Positions 6,424-12,062 of a stretch of DNA of 12,062 nt are shown here, piece after piece. The stretch is from Firmicutes bacterium UBA6418 (GTDB lineage Bacteria; Bacillota; Clostridia; Peptostreptococcales; Anaerovoracaceae). The notes beneath the pieces were generated by a model that had not been told where the DNA came from, ran no database searches, and saw nothing but the letters and a program-made list of their open reading frames with translations. The DNA lies in the NCBI GenBank assembly GCA_002439735.1, contig DJPG01000123.1, forward strand, positions 1-12,062. Direction: 5' to 3'. Every line of letters begins with the position of its first letter. Position 1 is the first letter of the stretch. The position numbers were made by a program, and so were the translations under genes.

Positions 6424-7686
6424 TTATTTCACGCCGGACGCCCCGGTGGGCATGGCGTTTTTCACGATTTTACCGTTTTGAATGACCAGCTTGACATGAT
6501 CACTGTGGCGTAAGACGCGGATATCCTCATCAGGTCTGCCGTCTACCAGAAGTACATCGGCCAGCTTGCCCGGTTCCAAGGTGCCTAGCTGATCCTGCAT
6601 CAGCAGCAGGCGGGCATTGACTTTGGTGGCCATCGTGATGACCTCAAGCGGGGTATAGCCCGCTACGCACAGGCGCTCAAGCTCCAGTGTGGCTTCGCTG
6701 TAGGGACAGCCAAAAGCGGCATCTCCCAAAAAGTCGCAGCCGACACCCACGGTTACATGCGCTTGGCGCGCCATTTCCAACGAGCGGTAGTGAGCCTCGT
6801 AGGATTTTTCGGTTTTTTCCTTCAGGTACGGCAGTACACCATCCTTGCCGTCGAAATAAGTTTTGGATACGTGCATAATGGCAAGCGTAGGAACGAGGAA
6901 AGAATCGTTTTTGACCATGAGCTCAATACACTCCTCGTCCAGATAAAAGCCGTGCTCAATGCACTTGACACCGTTTTTCAGAGCCAGCTTGATGCCGCGG
7001 TTCGCTTGGGCATGCGTGGAGACATACGAACCCATATTTTCGGCTTCCTCTACGGCAGCTCGAATTTCCTCCTGGCTGAAGTGGCTGTGCGGTGTAGCCT
7101 TATCCCCTTGCGAAAACACGCCGCCGGTGGTCATGATCTTGATCAAATCTGCACCGTTGCGGGCGTTGATGCGACAGGCTTTGCGCACCTCGTCCACGCC
7201 GTTTACGATGAACCCGGGGCTATAGGCTTGCAGACTCGCGTCCAGCGACAGTTTCTGATATACGTCACCGTGACCGCCGATCTGAGAGAGAAAGCGACCG
7301 GCACCAAAAATCCGCGGTACATCCAGCAGACCTTCTTCCACTGCCGGACGCAGCAGAATCACATCGCTGCCAAGATCGCGGAATGCGGTGTAGCCCTGCT
7401 GGCGCAGCTGTGCCATGTCGCGCAATGCCCGAGCCATGCTGAGCTGCGGGGTCATACTGATCCAATCCACGGAGGTAGCGCTGCCCCAGCCCATATGGAC
7501 ATGGGCATCAATGAGACCTGGCATGATGGTAGCGTTCGGAAGCGTGTATACATCGGCCTCGGGATAGTCAGGCAGCTCGCTCTGTCGGCATACCAACTGC
7601 ACCCGGTTGCCATCCAGGACAACGGCTCCTCTTTCTATGGGCTGGTGACCATTTCCATCTAGCACTCTCCCTTTCAAAATGATCAT
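6424..7686 (-). CDS. COG1228 amidohydrolase (imidazolonepropionase/prolidase-like)
   Basis: This 420-residue protein has the complete binuclear-metal amidohydrolase motif set. D-A-H-V-H-M-G gives His62 and His64. G-A-D-L-I-K-I-M-T-T-G-G gives Lys183, which is normally carboxylated to bridge the metals. THAQ gives His225, EHGFY gives His245, and GCDFLG gives Asp318. The C-terminal G-T-L-E-P-G-K-L-A-D-V-L-L closes the beta sandwich. Relatives cleave Xaa-Pro and other C-terminally blocked dipeptides, imidazolonepropionate or related amides. No histidine-utilisation genes are nearby, so imidazolonepropionase itself is unlikely. Only 3 bp separate it from the cyuA stop. Its ribosome binding site AAAGGAGT is formed by the last cyuA codons, so the two are probably translationally coupled. 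The substrate is unknown. Confidence 0.88.
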   Translation of the reverse strand: MIILKGRVLDGNGHQPIERGAVVLDGNRVQLVCRQSELPDYPEADVYTLPNATIMPGLIDAHVHMGWGSATSVDWISMTPQLSMARALRDMAQLRQQGYTAFRDLGSDVILLRPAVEEGLLDVPRIFGAGRFLSQIGGHGDVYQKLSLDASLQAYSPGFIVNGVDEVRKACRINARNGADLIKIMTTGGVFSQGDKATPHSHFSQEEIRAAVEEAENMGSYVSTHAQANRGIKLALKNGVKCIEHGFYLDEECIELMVKNDSFLVPTLAIMHVSKTYFDGKDGVLPYLKEKTEKSYEAHYRSLEMARQAHVTVGVGCDFLGDAAFGCPYSEATLELERLCVAGYTPLEVITMATKVNARLLLMQDQLGTLEPGKLADVLLVDGRPDEDIRVLRHSDHVKLVIQNGKIVKNAMPTGASGVK

Positions 7687-7689
7687 AGA

Positions 7690-9006
7690 TTACTCCTTTC
7701 CGGTTTCCTGCACAGGCGCCGCGGCGCACTGCTGATTTTTGGCGATGATTTGCACGAGCTCACGATCAGTTGCCAGCATACCTGGGTCATTGAGACGACC
7801 GACATTGGCAAATGTCTGCTCAATGGTGTGGGCGATGATACCTACCCCTTCCGGCAGGTAACAGCCATCCAACGCAAGGTAGGATGCCTGCACGGCGAAA
7901 GATGCTGCCGTGCTGAGTTTGTAGGCACAGGACAGTTTGGCTCCGTCGCAGAACATGCCGCCGATGGTACCGAGAACGGTCTGCATGGCATGAACGGAGT
8001 CTTCGTAGCTACCGCCCAGAAGCCAAGTCACGGCGGCGGCCATGCCGGTGGCTGCCGCCACTCCACAGCCGCAGAAGGCGGTCATACGTTTGATATAAGC
8101 TTTGATGTATACGGTAAGCGTAGAACTGATGGCTAATGCTGTCATGACTTGCTCTTCGGTGGCGTGTAGTGCCTCGGCCGCTGACAACACACCGACAAAA
8201 TTCGTGATGCCATGGTTACCGCTTCCGGCAATCGCCATAATCGCTACATTCAGACCACCCATACGGGCTTCGCCTGCGGCGGCAGTATAGGCCTGCACGG
8301 CAGAAGACACTGCGAGCGAATCGGTCAAATCCGGAGTCATGCACTGCTGAAAGTGGCGACCGAGCGGTAAGGACGAGCTTTGCAGATCTTGCAGGGCAGC
8401 GTCCTTGTTGCGCCGTGCATTTTCCAACAGAAAACGGAAAGCCTCCGGTTCCATGGACAGGATCAAGTCATACAGACTTTTTACCGTGTACTGCTTCAGT
8501 GGATAGGCGGATGCGCTGGAGACGACAGAGCGCCGGATCAGCGTTTCACCGTTGCGAACGACTTCCGTAATGCGGGAATAGTCCCCCATAATCACGGCGT
8601 AAGCTTTGTCCTGTCCCCGTGTAACCGTGGCCTTGACATAGAGCGGATCCGGTGCCTGTCCATAGGCTACGTGCACCCGGTCGTCGGAAACAATCTGCTC
8701 CGCTTGCCGCACAACCGCATCCGTCACATCGGACAGAATTGCCAGTCCCCTGCCGGGGTCATGCAGCAGCGCGCCTAAAGCGGCGGCTAAAGGAAGACCA
8801 ACGCGACCCGTGCCGGGGATCCCGACACTGACACCGTTCTTGTATAGATTCGGACTAACCAGTACGTGAATCTCTTCCGGCTTTGCACCAAGCGCTTCTG
8901 TGGCGGCGGCTACTGCAAGACAGACGCTGCCGGGATCGGTACAGCCAGTGGAGGATTCAATCTCCGAAGCCAAAACGTCTAGTAATTCTGTTCCTGTTAA
9001 AGGCAT
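7690..9006 (-). CDS. cyuA: L-cysteine desulfidase family protein (CyuA/YhaM, UPF0597)
   Basis: The 438-residue protein matches CyuA/YhaM along its length (the E. coli protein is about 436 residues). Landmarks are G-C-T-D-P (Cys22), VSPNLYKNG, PGTGRVGLPLAAALGAL, a CGCG pair near 312-314, and G-M-F-C-D-G-A-K-L-S-C-A (cysteines near 353 and 360). Family members use an iron-sulfur cluster held by such cysteines to break L-cysteine into pyruvate, ammonia and sulfide. The usual E of G-C-T-E-P is D here, a conservative change. I start at ATG 9004-9006, which has a strong AAGGAGGAAG site. An in-frame ATG at 9066 would add 20 residues but has only a weak site. It is the first gene of the cluster with amidohydrolases and amino acid transporters. 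A substrate other than cysteine is possible. Confidence 0.88.
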   Translation of the reverse strand: MPLTGTELLDVLASEIESSTGCTDPGSVCLAVAAATEALGAKPEEIHVLVSPNLYKNGVSVGIPGTGRVGLPLAAALGALLHDPGRGLAILSDVTDAVVRQAEQIVSDDRVHVAYGQAPDPLYVKATVTRGQDKAYAVIMGDYSRITEVVRNGETLIRRSVVSSASAYPLKQYTVKSLYDLILSMEPEAFRFLLENARRNKDAALQDLQSSSLPLGRHFQQCMTPDLTDSLAVSSAVQAYTAAAGEARMGGLNVAIMAIAGSGNHGITNFVGVLSAAEALHATEEQVMTALAISSTLTVYIKAYIKRMTAFCGCGVAAATGMAAAVTWLLGGSYEDSVHAMQTVLGTIGGMFCDGAKLSCAYKLSTAASFAVQASYLALDGCYLPEGVGIIAHTIEQTFANVGRLNDPGMLATDRELVQIIAKNQQCAAAPVQETGKE

Positions 9007-9138
9007 ATTTGCTTCCTCCTTACTTAAAACACTGCGATGATCTGCACCGAACGTACGGTATGACATGATCGCATTTCTTTCCTGCTCGTAAAGCCTACGG
9101 AACCTATGTGTTTATGAGTGAACACTAACATCAAACAA

Positions 9139-9154
9139 CATATTTGTCAATATG
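9139..9154. promoter_or_regulatory. Palindrome in the cyuA leader, possible operator
   Basis: CATATT (9139-9144) and AATATG (9149-9154) are perfect inverted arms around TGTC. On the minus strand the site lies about 15 nt after the predicted cyuA transcription start and contains TTGACA. That hexamer could be a second -35 box, but the matching -10 (TAGTGT, 17 bp on) is poor. Operator function is inferred from symmetry and position. Confidence 0.35.
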
Positions 9155-9173
9155 GTTTTTTGCTTTTTTAAAC

Positions 9174-9202
9174 ATTTTATATTATGTTCGCGTTGTTCGC
9201 AA
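9174..9202 (-). promoter_or_regulatory. Promoter of the leftward cyuA cluster
   Basis: On the minus strand TTGCGA (9197-9202, 4/6) and TAAAAT (9174-9179, 5/6) are separated by 17 bp. Transcription would begin near 9167, giving a leader of about 160 nt before the cyuA ATG. It diverges from the rightward promoter at 9274-9302, with about 70 bp between the two -35 boxes. Confidence 0.55.
9185..9200. repeat. Tandem TGTTCGC repeats over the cyuA promoter
   Basis: TGTTCGC occurs at 9185-9191 and again at 9194-9200, a 9-bp period. The second copy overlaps the -35 box and the first lies in the spacer. Tandem half-sites on a promoter suggest a regulator-binding site, but I cannot name the protein. 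Confidence 0.4.
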
Positions 9203-9273
9203 ACTTCCGGTACTTTGCCAATACAGCGGAATGCGCATTTTGAAGAACCATGTGGAAGAATTGCGGAAAAGCA

Positions 9274-9302
9274 TTGCAGTTTGCAGTGTTTTTTTTTATA
9301 AT
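9274..9302 (+). promoter_or_regulatory. Near-consensus promoter driving a non-coding region
   Basis: TTGCAG (9274-9279) is followed after 17 bp by a perfect TATAAT (9297-9302), with an upstream TTGC-containing tract and a T-run in the spacer. It is the best promoter in the window. Initiation would fall near 9309. The next convincing coding start on this strand is 9709, so the first 400 nt of transcript are non-coding. Confidence 0.75.
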
Positions 9303-9308
9303 AGATAG

Positions 9309-9557
9309 GAAAAGATAGATAAAAAAGAGTGGCCGGCAGTTGGACACTGAAAAAAGCAGGATCGGCTATGCGTGAAAACAGCCGCGTATAGGTGCGAGTA
9401 CGAAATTGTATTTTGAGGCTAGATGCGCTCAAAAATACAAGAAATCGGAAAAAAGCCGCAGATTACTGCGAATTTTGAACGGATGCTGCGTGATTCCATA
9501 AGCGGAACGCAAAAACGCAAGAAAAATGTAAAAGCAAGGAAGAAAACTTGCGTTTTT
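9309..9557 (+). ncRNA. Candidate structured small RNA of about 250 nt
   Basis: The region lies between a TTGCAG-17-TATAAT promoter and a terminator-like hairpin. It folds into consecutive local stems: 9328-9334 with 9342-9348 (one mismatch); 9363-9367 with 9380-9384; 9406-9417 with 9428-9440 (12 bp, one bulged base); 9457-9461 with 9466-9470 (tetraloop ATTA); and 9487-9491 with 9507-9511 extended by TCC/GGA. The 62-codon frame crossing it from 9423 starts without a good ribosome binding site and runs through the terminator, so it is not convincing. I do not recognise 6S RNA, tmRNA, SRP RNA, RNase P or a known riboswitch core. It could instead be an unusually long leader of nnrD. Confidence 0.5.
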
Positions 9558-9558
9558 G
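9510..9558 (+). terminator. Terminator-like hairpin ending the candidate RNA
   Basis: CAAAAACGCAAG (9510-9521) pairs perfectly with CTTGCGTTTTTG (9547-9558). A second GCAAG at 9534-9538 competes for CTTGC (9547-9551), giving a compact stem with an 8-nt loop followed by GTTTTT, the intrinsic terminator pattern. The two alternative pairings of the same 3' arm could make termination conditional. Confidence 0.55.
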
Positions 9559-9650
9559 AATGTGTAAAGGCGAAAAATCCAACGGATTGCAAAAAACACG
9601 CAGGATATTAGGCTTTTTTCGAAAATTTTTGAATTTTTGGAAGAGGCGGC

Positions 9651-9746
9651 ATGGAAAACCCAAATCGTCGAGCGCACGTCAAAGAAAGATATTTGAGGAA
9701 AATTTTGCATGAATGGTATGATAACCGGAAAAACGGTCAAGAATAG
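9651..9746 (+). CDS. Possible 31-codon ORF overlapping the nnrD start
   Basis: ATG 9651 opens a frame encoding MENPNRRAHVKERYLRKILH followed by EWYDNRKNGQE, ending at TAG 9744-9746. A weak GGAAGAGG site lies 4 nt upstream. The product would be a basic, charged, probably helical peptide that I do not recognise. It overlaps nnrD by 38 nt in another frame, so its translation could affect nnrD initiation. It may simply be chance. Confidence 0.2.
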   Translation: MENPNRRAHVKERYLRKILHEWYDNRKNGQE

Positions 9747-10887
9747 AATCGGAAGGCGAAAAAAGGAAATACATAAGGGCGATTGCGGTCGGATCTTGAT
9801 CGCGGCGGGGTCATGGGGAATGACCGGGTCCGCGATCCTCGCGGCCCGGGCGGCGTTGCGCGCCGGCGCCGGACTGGTCCGGCTGGCCATTCCCGAAGTA
9901 CTATTTCCGATCGTGCAGGTTGGGGTTCCGGAAGCGACCTGTGTCGAACGTAACCTTTCAAATCTGGACTTCGCAGCCTATGATGCGATCTGCGCAGGTC
10001 CCGGATTGGGAGAAGGGGAAGAAAGCATCACATTGATTACGAAACTTTTGGAAGAATACGAAAAAACTTTGCTGATAGACGCGGATGGTTTGAACATCAT
10101 CGCGCACCAAGATCTGTTCTCACTGCTTTTGCGGCGACAGGAACGGTTTCCGCTGCGGACGGTTTTGACACCGCATATGGGAGAGGCCAAGCGGCTCTTA
10201 GGCGACGCATTTGCAGACATTGTGCGCGGCACCTCATCATCAGCCGGGCAAGCCGCTGCAAAAGCCAACCGACCGCAGGGTCGGGTCGGAGCGACCGACA
10301 GACAAGCTGCAAGTGTACCGCCATGGGATATCAACGACAGCGCGGTGCGGCAGGGCATCGCGGATGCGCTGGTGGCAAAGACCGGGGCAATCGTGGTTTT
10401 GAAAGGGGCAGGCACTATAGTAGCCGCGCCGGGGATGCAGGCATATACTAATACTACAGGTAACCCGGGCATGGCGACCGGCGGTTCCGGAGATGTGCTT
10501 TCGGGCATCATCACAGGGCTGGCGGGTCAGCGGCAACAAGCCGCACCGCATATGCGAAACAGCGAGAGCGCGGGCAGCTGTGACAATGCTAGTCCGCAAG
10601 CCGCAACGCGAAATACCGATGCCGATCTTCAGGCCACATCGCCAAACGACGCTGCGCGTGCGGCATCTGCCTGCTTGAACACGTCGACAAATGACGATGC
10701 TTACACGGCAGAGCAGTCTGCGGGCGGTTCAGAGCGTATGAGCGCGTGGAACGCAGCGATCTGCGGTGTATATATCCATGGGCTCGCGGGGGATCTGGCT
10801 GCGCAGGAGCTTGGAGAATACGGCGTGACAGCCGGAGATCTAGCGCAGTACACGGCGTATGCGATCAAGCTCATTTGCGAAGCATAG
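9709..10887 (+). CDS. nnrD: ADP-dependent NAD(P)H-hydrate dehydratase NnrD, with two insertions
   Basis: This 392-residue enzyme of the ribokinase-like YjeF C-terminal family repairs hydrated NADH/NADPH using ADP. Family landmarks appear in order: H-K-G-D-C-G-R-I-L-I-A-A-G-S (22-35), GPGLG (97-101), DADGLN (124-129), LTPHMGEAKRL (153-163), VVLKGAG (229-235) and the signature T-G-N-P-G-M-A-T-G-G-S-G-D-V-L-S-G (250-266). The end, Y-I-H-G-L-A-G-D-L-A-A, is also typical. The NnrE epimerase domain often fused in front is absent. Two Ala/Ser/Asn/Gln-rich low-complexity stretches, about 174-210 and 275-344, interrupt the fold where relatives have short loops. The domain is normally about 280 residues, so about 100 are extra. 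ATG 9709 follows a GAGGA site at 9 nt. All catalytic motifs are intact. Confidence 0.9.
   Translation: MNGMITGKTVKNRIGRRKKEIHKGDCGRILIAAGSWGMTGSAILAARAALRAGAGLVRLAIPEVLFPIVQVGVPEATCVERNLSNLDFAAYDAICAGPGLGEGEESITLITKLLEEYEKTLLIDADGLNIIAHQDLFSLLLRRQERFPLRTVLTPHMGEAKRLLGDAFADIVRGTSSSAGQAAAKANRPQGRVGATDRQAASVPPWDINDSAVRQGIADALVAKTGAIVVLKGAGTIVAAPGMQAYTNTTGNPGMATGGSGDVLSGIITGLAGQRQQAAPHMRNSESAGSCDNASPQAATRNTDADLQATSPNDAARAASACLNTSTNDDAYTAEQSAGGSERMSAWNAAICGVYIHGLAGDLAAQELGEYGVTAGDLAQYTAYAIKLICEA
10270..10296. repeat. Tandem palindromes inside the first nnrD insertion
   Basis: CGACC (10270-10274) GCAG GGTCG (10279-10283) is followed directly by GGTCG (10284-10288) GAG CGACC (10292-10296). Two perfect 5-bp stems sharing the same arm sequence sit back to back within the DNA coding for the first low-complexity insertion. 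This resembles a small palindromic repeat inserted in frame, but only one copy is visible in this window. Confidence 0.4.
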
Positions 10888-11116
10888 CGCGCCGCATGCC
10901 GAGCGGCAAAGCTTGGCCATGGGCGATTAGTCTCAAGGCAGCCGAGCAAAAGCCAAACCATGCGAGATTTTCGGGGGGCAATGCCGATCAGACCGGCGGC
11001 GGGAGGCTTTCTTGAGCCAATCTGCGCGAAACACCATACGAAAAACAATGTAGTTTCCACAAAAGTTTCAAACACAACCAAAACACCAAAGAGGATTTGA
11101 GAGAGGAGTGTTGGAC
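10888..11116. other. Intergenic region before mazF, no antitoxin gene seen
   Basis: About 230 bp separate nnrD from mazF. The only open frame ending near mazF starts at ATG 10960 and stops at TGA 11098-11100 (46 codons, MRDFRGAMPIRPAAGG...). It has no ribosome binding site and does not resemble the ribbon-helix-helix or AbrB-fold antitoxins that accompany MazF. I see no strong terminator or promoter. Confidence 0.5.
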
Positions 11117-11479
11117 TTGATCGTAAAGAAAGGAGATCTTTATTTTGCGGATCTGAGTCCTGTGGTAGGCTCTGAACAAGGGGGAGTAAGACCTGTACTG
11201 GTGGTACAGAACGATGTGGGAAACAAATACAGCCCGACAATTATCGTGGCAGCCGTTACTTCTCAGACAGGGAAGGCAAAATTGCCGACACATGTTGAAC
11301 TACAGGCCACACAGGGCGGACTCAGCAAAAACTCGGTCGTTCTTTTGGAACAGCTCAGAACGATCGACAAGCAAAGGCTGAAAGAAAGGATCGGAAGTCT
11401 CGGCAGCGAGAAGCTGCCGGTCGTAGACGAGGCGCTCAGCGTCAGTCTGGGCATCGCCGATCTGACGCAGAATCACTGA
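11117..11479 (+). CDS. ndoA: MazF/NdoA-type endoribonuclease toxin
   Basis: The 120-residue protein is a PemK/MazF-fold ribonuclease that cuts mRNA at short specific sequences. It closely follows the Bacillus EndoA pattern: M-I-V-K-K-G-D-L-Y-F-A-D-L-S-P-V-V-G-S-E-, then Q-G-G-V-R-P-V-L-V, K-A-K-L-P-T-H-V-E and L-L-E-Q-L-R-T-I-D-K-Q-R-L. Arg25 and Thr48, the catalytic pair of that enzyme, are present. I start at TTG 11117: GGAG (11105-11108) is 8 nt upstream and the protein then begins exactly like NdoA. A GTG at 11108 overlaps the ribosome binding site. A TTG start would keep translation low. No ndoAI/mazE-like antitoxin gene precedes it here. Transketolase follows in the same direction 110 bp on. 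Confidence 0.93.
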   Translation: MIVKKGDLYFADLSPVVGSEQGGVRPVLVVQNDVGNKYSPTIIVAAVTSQTGKAKLPTHVELQATQGGLSKNSVVLLEQLRTIDKQRLKERIGSLGSEKLPVVDEALSVSLGIADLTQNH

Positions 11480-11486
11480 CAAAGCG

Positions 11487-11498
11487 GCGCTTCGGCGC
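11487..11498 (+). other. UUCG tetraloop hairpin after mazF
   Basis: GCGC-TTCG-GCGC forms a 4-bp stem capped by the very stable C(UUCG)G loop, starting 7 nt after the mazF stop. No T-run follows, so it is more likely an mRNA 3'-end structure than a terminator. Confidence 0.45.
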
Positions 11499-11534
11499 AG
11501 GCATGCAGCGAGACATTTCATTGTTCATGATTTT

Positions 11535-11561
11535 GGGGAGCTGCCAAACGGCAGTTTCCCC
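11535..11561 (+). terminator. Stem-loop between mazF and transketolase
   Basis: GGGGA (11535-11539) and CTGCC (11541-11545) pair with TCCCC (11557-11561) and GGCAG (11550-11554) around the loop AAAC, with a small internal loop. The downstream sequence GTCACAATATATTTT is AT-rich but has no immediate T-run, so it may only attenuate transcription entering the transketolase gene. It also lies about 15 nt upstream of the transketolase ribosome binding site. Confidence 0.45.
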
Positions 11562-11589
11562 GTCACAATATATTTTACGGAGGAAAAAC

Positions 11590-12062
11590 ATGGATTTCAA
11601 ACACTACGAGGAGATTGCTTCTCGGGTCCGCACGGACATTGTAAAAGCAGTACATAAGGCAGGCTCCGGACACCCGGGCGGATCGCTTTCGGCCGCGGAT
11701 ATCGTGACCGCGCTGTATTTCAAAGAAATGCACATCGACCCGCAGGACCCAAGGATGGAGGGCAGAGACAAATTTATCCTGTCCAAGGGGCATGCCGGTC
11801 CGGTGCAGTACGCGGCGCTGGCGGAGAGAGGCTATTTCCCGGCCAGTGATATGATGAGCCTGCGCAAGCTGGGCAGTCGCTTTCAAGGACATCCAAACCG
11901 CGACAAGGTGGCAGGCATCGAGATGTCTACCGGTTCTTTAGGTCAGGGGTTTTCGGTCGCTGTCGGCATGGCAATGGCAGGCAAGATGGACGAAGCCGCC
12001 GGCAAAGCGTCCGGCAGAGTTTATGTGCTGCTTGGCGACGGCGAACTGCAGGAAGGCTTGGT
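11590..12062 (+). CDS. Transketolase N-terminal subunit, 5' part
   Basis: About 157 residues are visible before the window ends. They cover the thiamine-diphosphate binding half of transketolase: G-S-G-H-P-G-G-S-L-S-A-A-D-I (25-38), D-K-F-I-L-S-K-G-H-A (60-69), the M-S-T-G-S-L-G-Q-G region (112-120) and the GDGE motif (149-152) that opens the Mg-TPP site. The wording G-G-S-L-S-A-A-D-I and S-K-G-H-A matches the split two-subunit transketolases of Firmicutes and archaea rather than the single-chain enzyme. The C-terminal subunit gene should therefore follow outside the window. The enzyme transfers two-carbon units between sugar phosphates in the non-oxidative pentose phosphate pathway. ATG 11590 follows ACGGAGG at good spacing. 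Confidence 0.9.
   Translation, partial: MDFKHYEEIASRVRTDIVKAVHKAGSGHPGGSLSAADIVTALYFKEMHIDPQDPRMEGRDKFILSKGHAGPVQYAALAERGYFPASDMMSLRKLGSRFQGHPNRDKVAGIEMSTGSLGQGFSVAVGMAMAGKMDEAAGKASGRVYVLLGDGELQEGL

Noticed and set aside
6757..7662. 301-codon plus-strand frame, and the 160-codon frame at 5104-5586
   Set aside because: These lie antisense to amidohydrolase genes with complete metal-binding motifs and lack ribosome binding sites. They are mirror frames of GC-rich codons.
9423..9611. 62-codon plus-strand frame, Lys-rich
   Set aside because: No clear ribosome binding site. It runs through two stem-loops and the terminator-like hairpin. The lysine content follows from A-rich DNA.
9429..9890. 153-codon minus-strand frame over the candidate RNA and nnrD start
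   Set aside because: It is Phe/Ser-rich, has no ribosome binding site and overlaps the well-supported nnrD N-terminus.
10746..11015. 89-codon frame as a possible MazF antitoxin
   Set aside because: Most of it overlaps the conserved nnrD C-terminus in another frame, and its sequence shows no antitoxin fold features.
563..11506. Recurring GGCATGC/GCATGCC heptamer in several intergenic regions (near 563, 2333, 10894 and 11500)
   Set aside because: It also occurs inside coding DNA (near 7009), and about this many copies of the GCATGC core are expected by chance in 12 kb.
1..12062. CRISPR arrays, insertion sequences, phage genes, tRNA or rRNA genes
   Set aside because: Looked for on both strands. 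No regularly spaced repeats, transposase or integrase motifs, or tRNA-like cloverleaf sequences were seen.

Overview
The window looks like a chromosomal segment of an anaerobic, amino-acid-fermenting Firmicute. Strong AGGAGG-type ribosome binding sites, an NdoA-type MazF, an apparently split transketolase and a mixed AT/GC composition fit Clostridia or Negativicutes. An Acidaminococcaceae-like host is my guess from gene content, not a proof. No phage, transposon, CRISPR, tRNA or rRNA gene is visible. All eight main genes have recognisable families; the new material is mostly in the leaders and intergenic regions.

Left part (1-2274). The 5' end of gdhA (NADP-type glutamate dehydrogenase) runs leftward from a good sigma-A promoter. 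Divergent to it is mgtE (Mg2+ transporter). Its roughly 230-nt leader carries a 24-codon ORF with its own ribosome binding site. Just after that ORF's stop begins a perfect 9-bp inverted repeat whose second arm overlaps the mgtE Shine-Dalgarno sequence. This resembles leader-peptide translational attenuation. A strong intrinsic terminator closes mgtE.

Middle part (2351-9202). A tight leftward cluster is read from a promoter near 9174-9202: cyuA (L-cysteine desulfidase/YhaM family), a COG1228 amidohydrolase, a YtcJ-type amidohydrolase, brnQ (branched-chain amino acid carrier) and, after a perfect 16-bp hairpin, an EamA/DMT exporter. The layout suggests uptake and hydrolysis of an amidated, N-acylated or cyclic amino acid derivative, followed by desulfuration of cysteine or a related substrate, with export of surplus. 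The actual substrate is unknown.

Right part (9274-12062). A near-consensus rightward promoter feeds a 250-nt region with no convincing ORF. It holds five consecutive stem-loops and a terminator-like hairpin, a candidate small structured RNA. Beyond it are nnrD (NAD(P)H-hydrate dehydratase) with two unusual low-complexity insertions, a mazF/ndoA toxin gene with no recognisable antitoxin beside it, and the start of a split-type transketolase N-terminal subunit running off the window.
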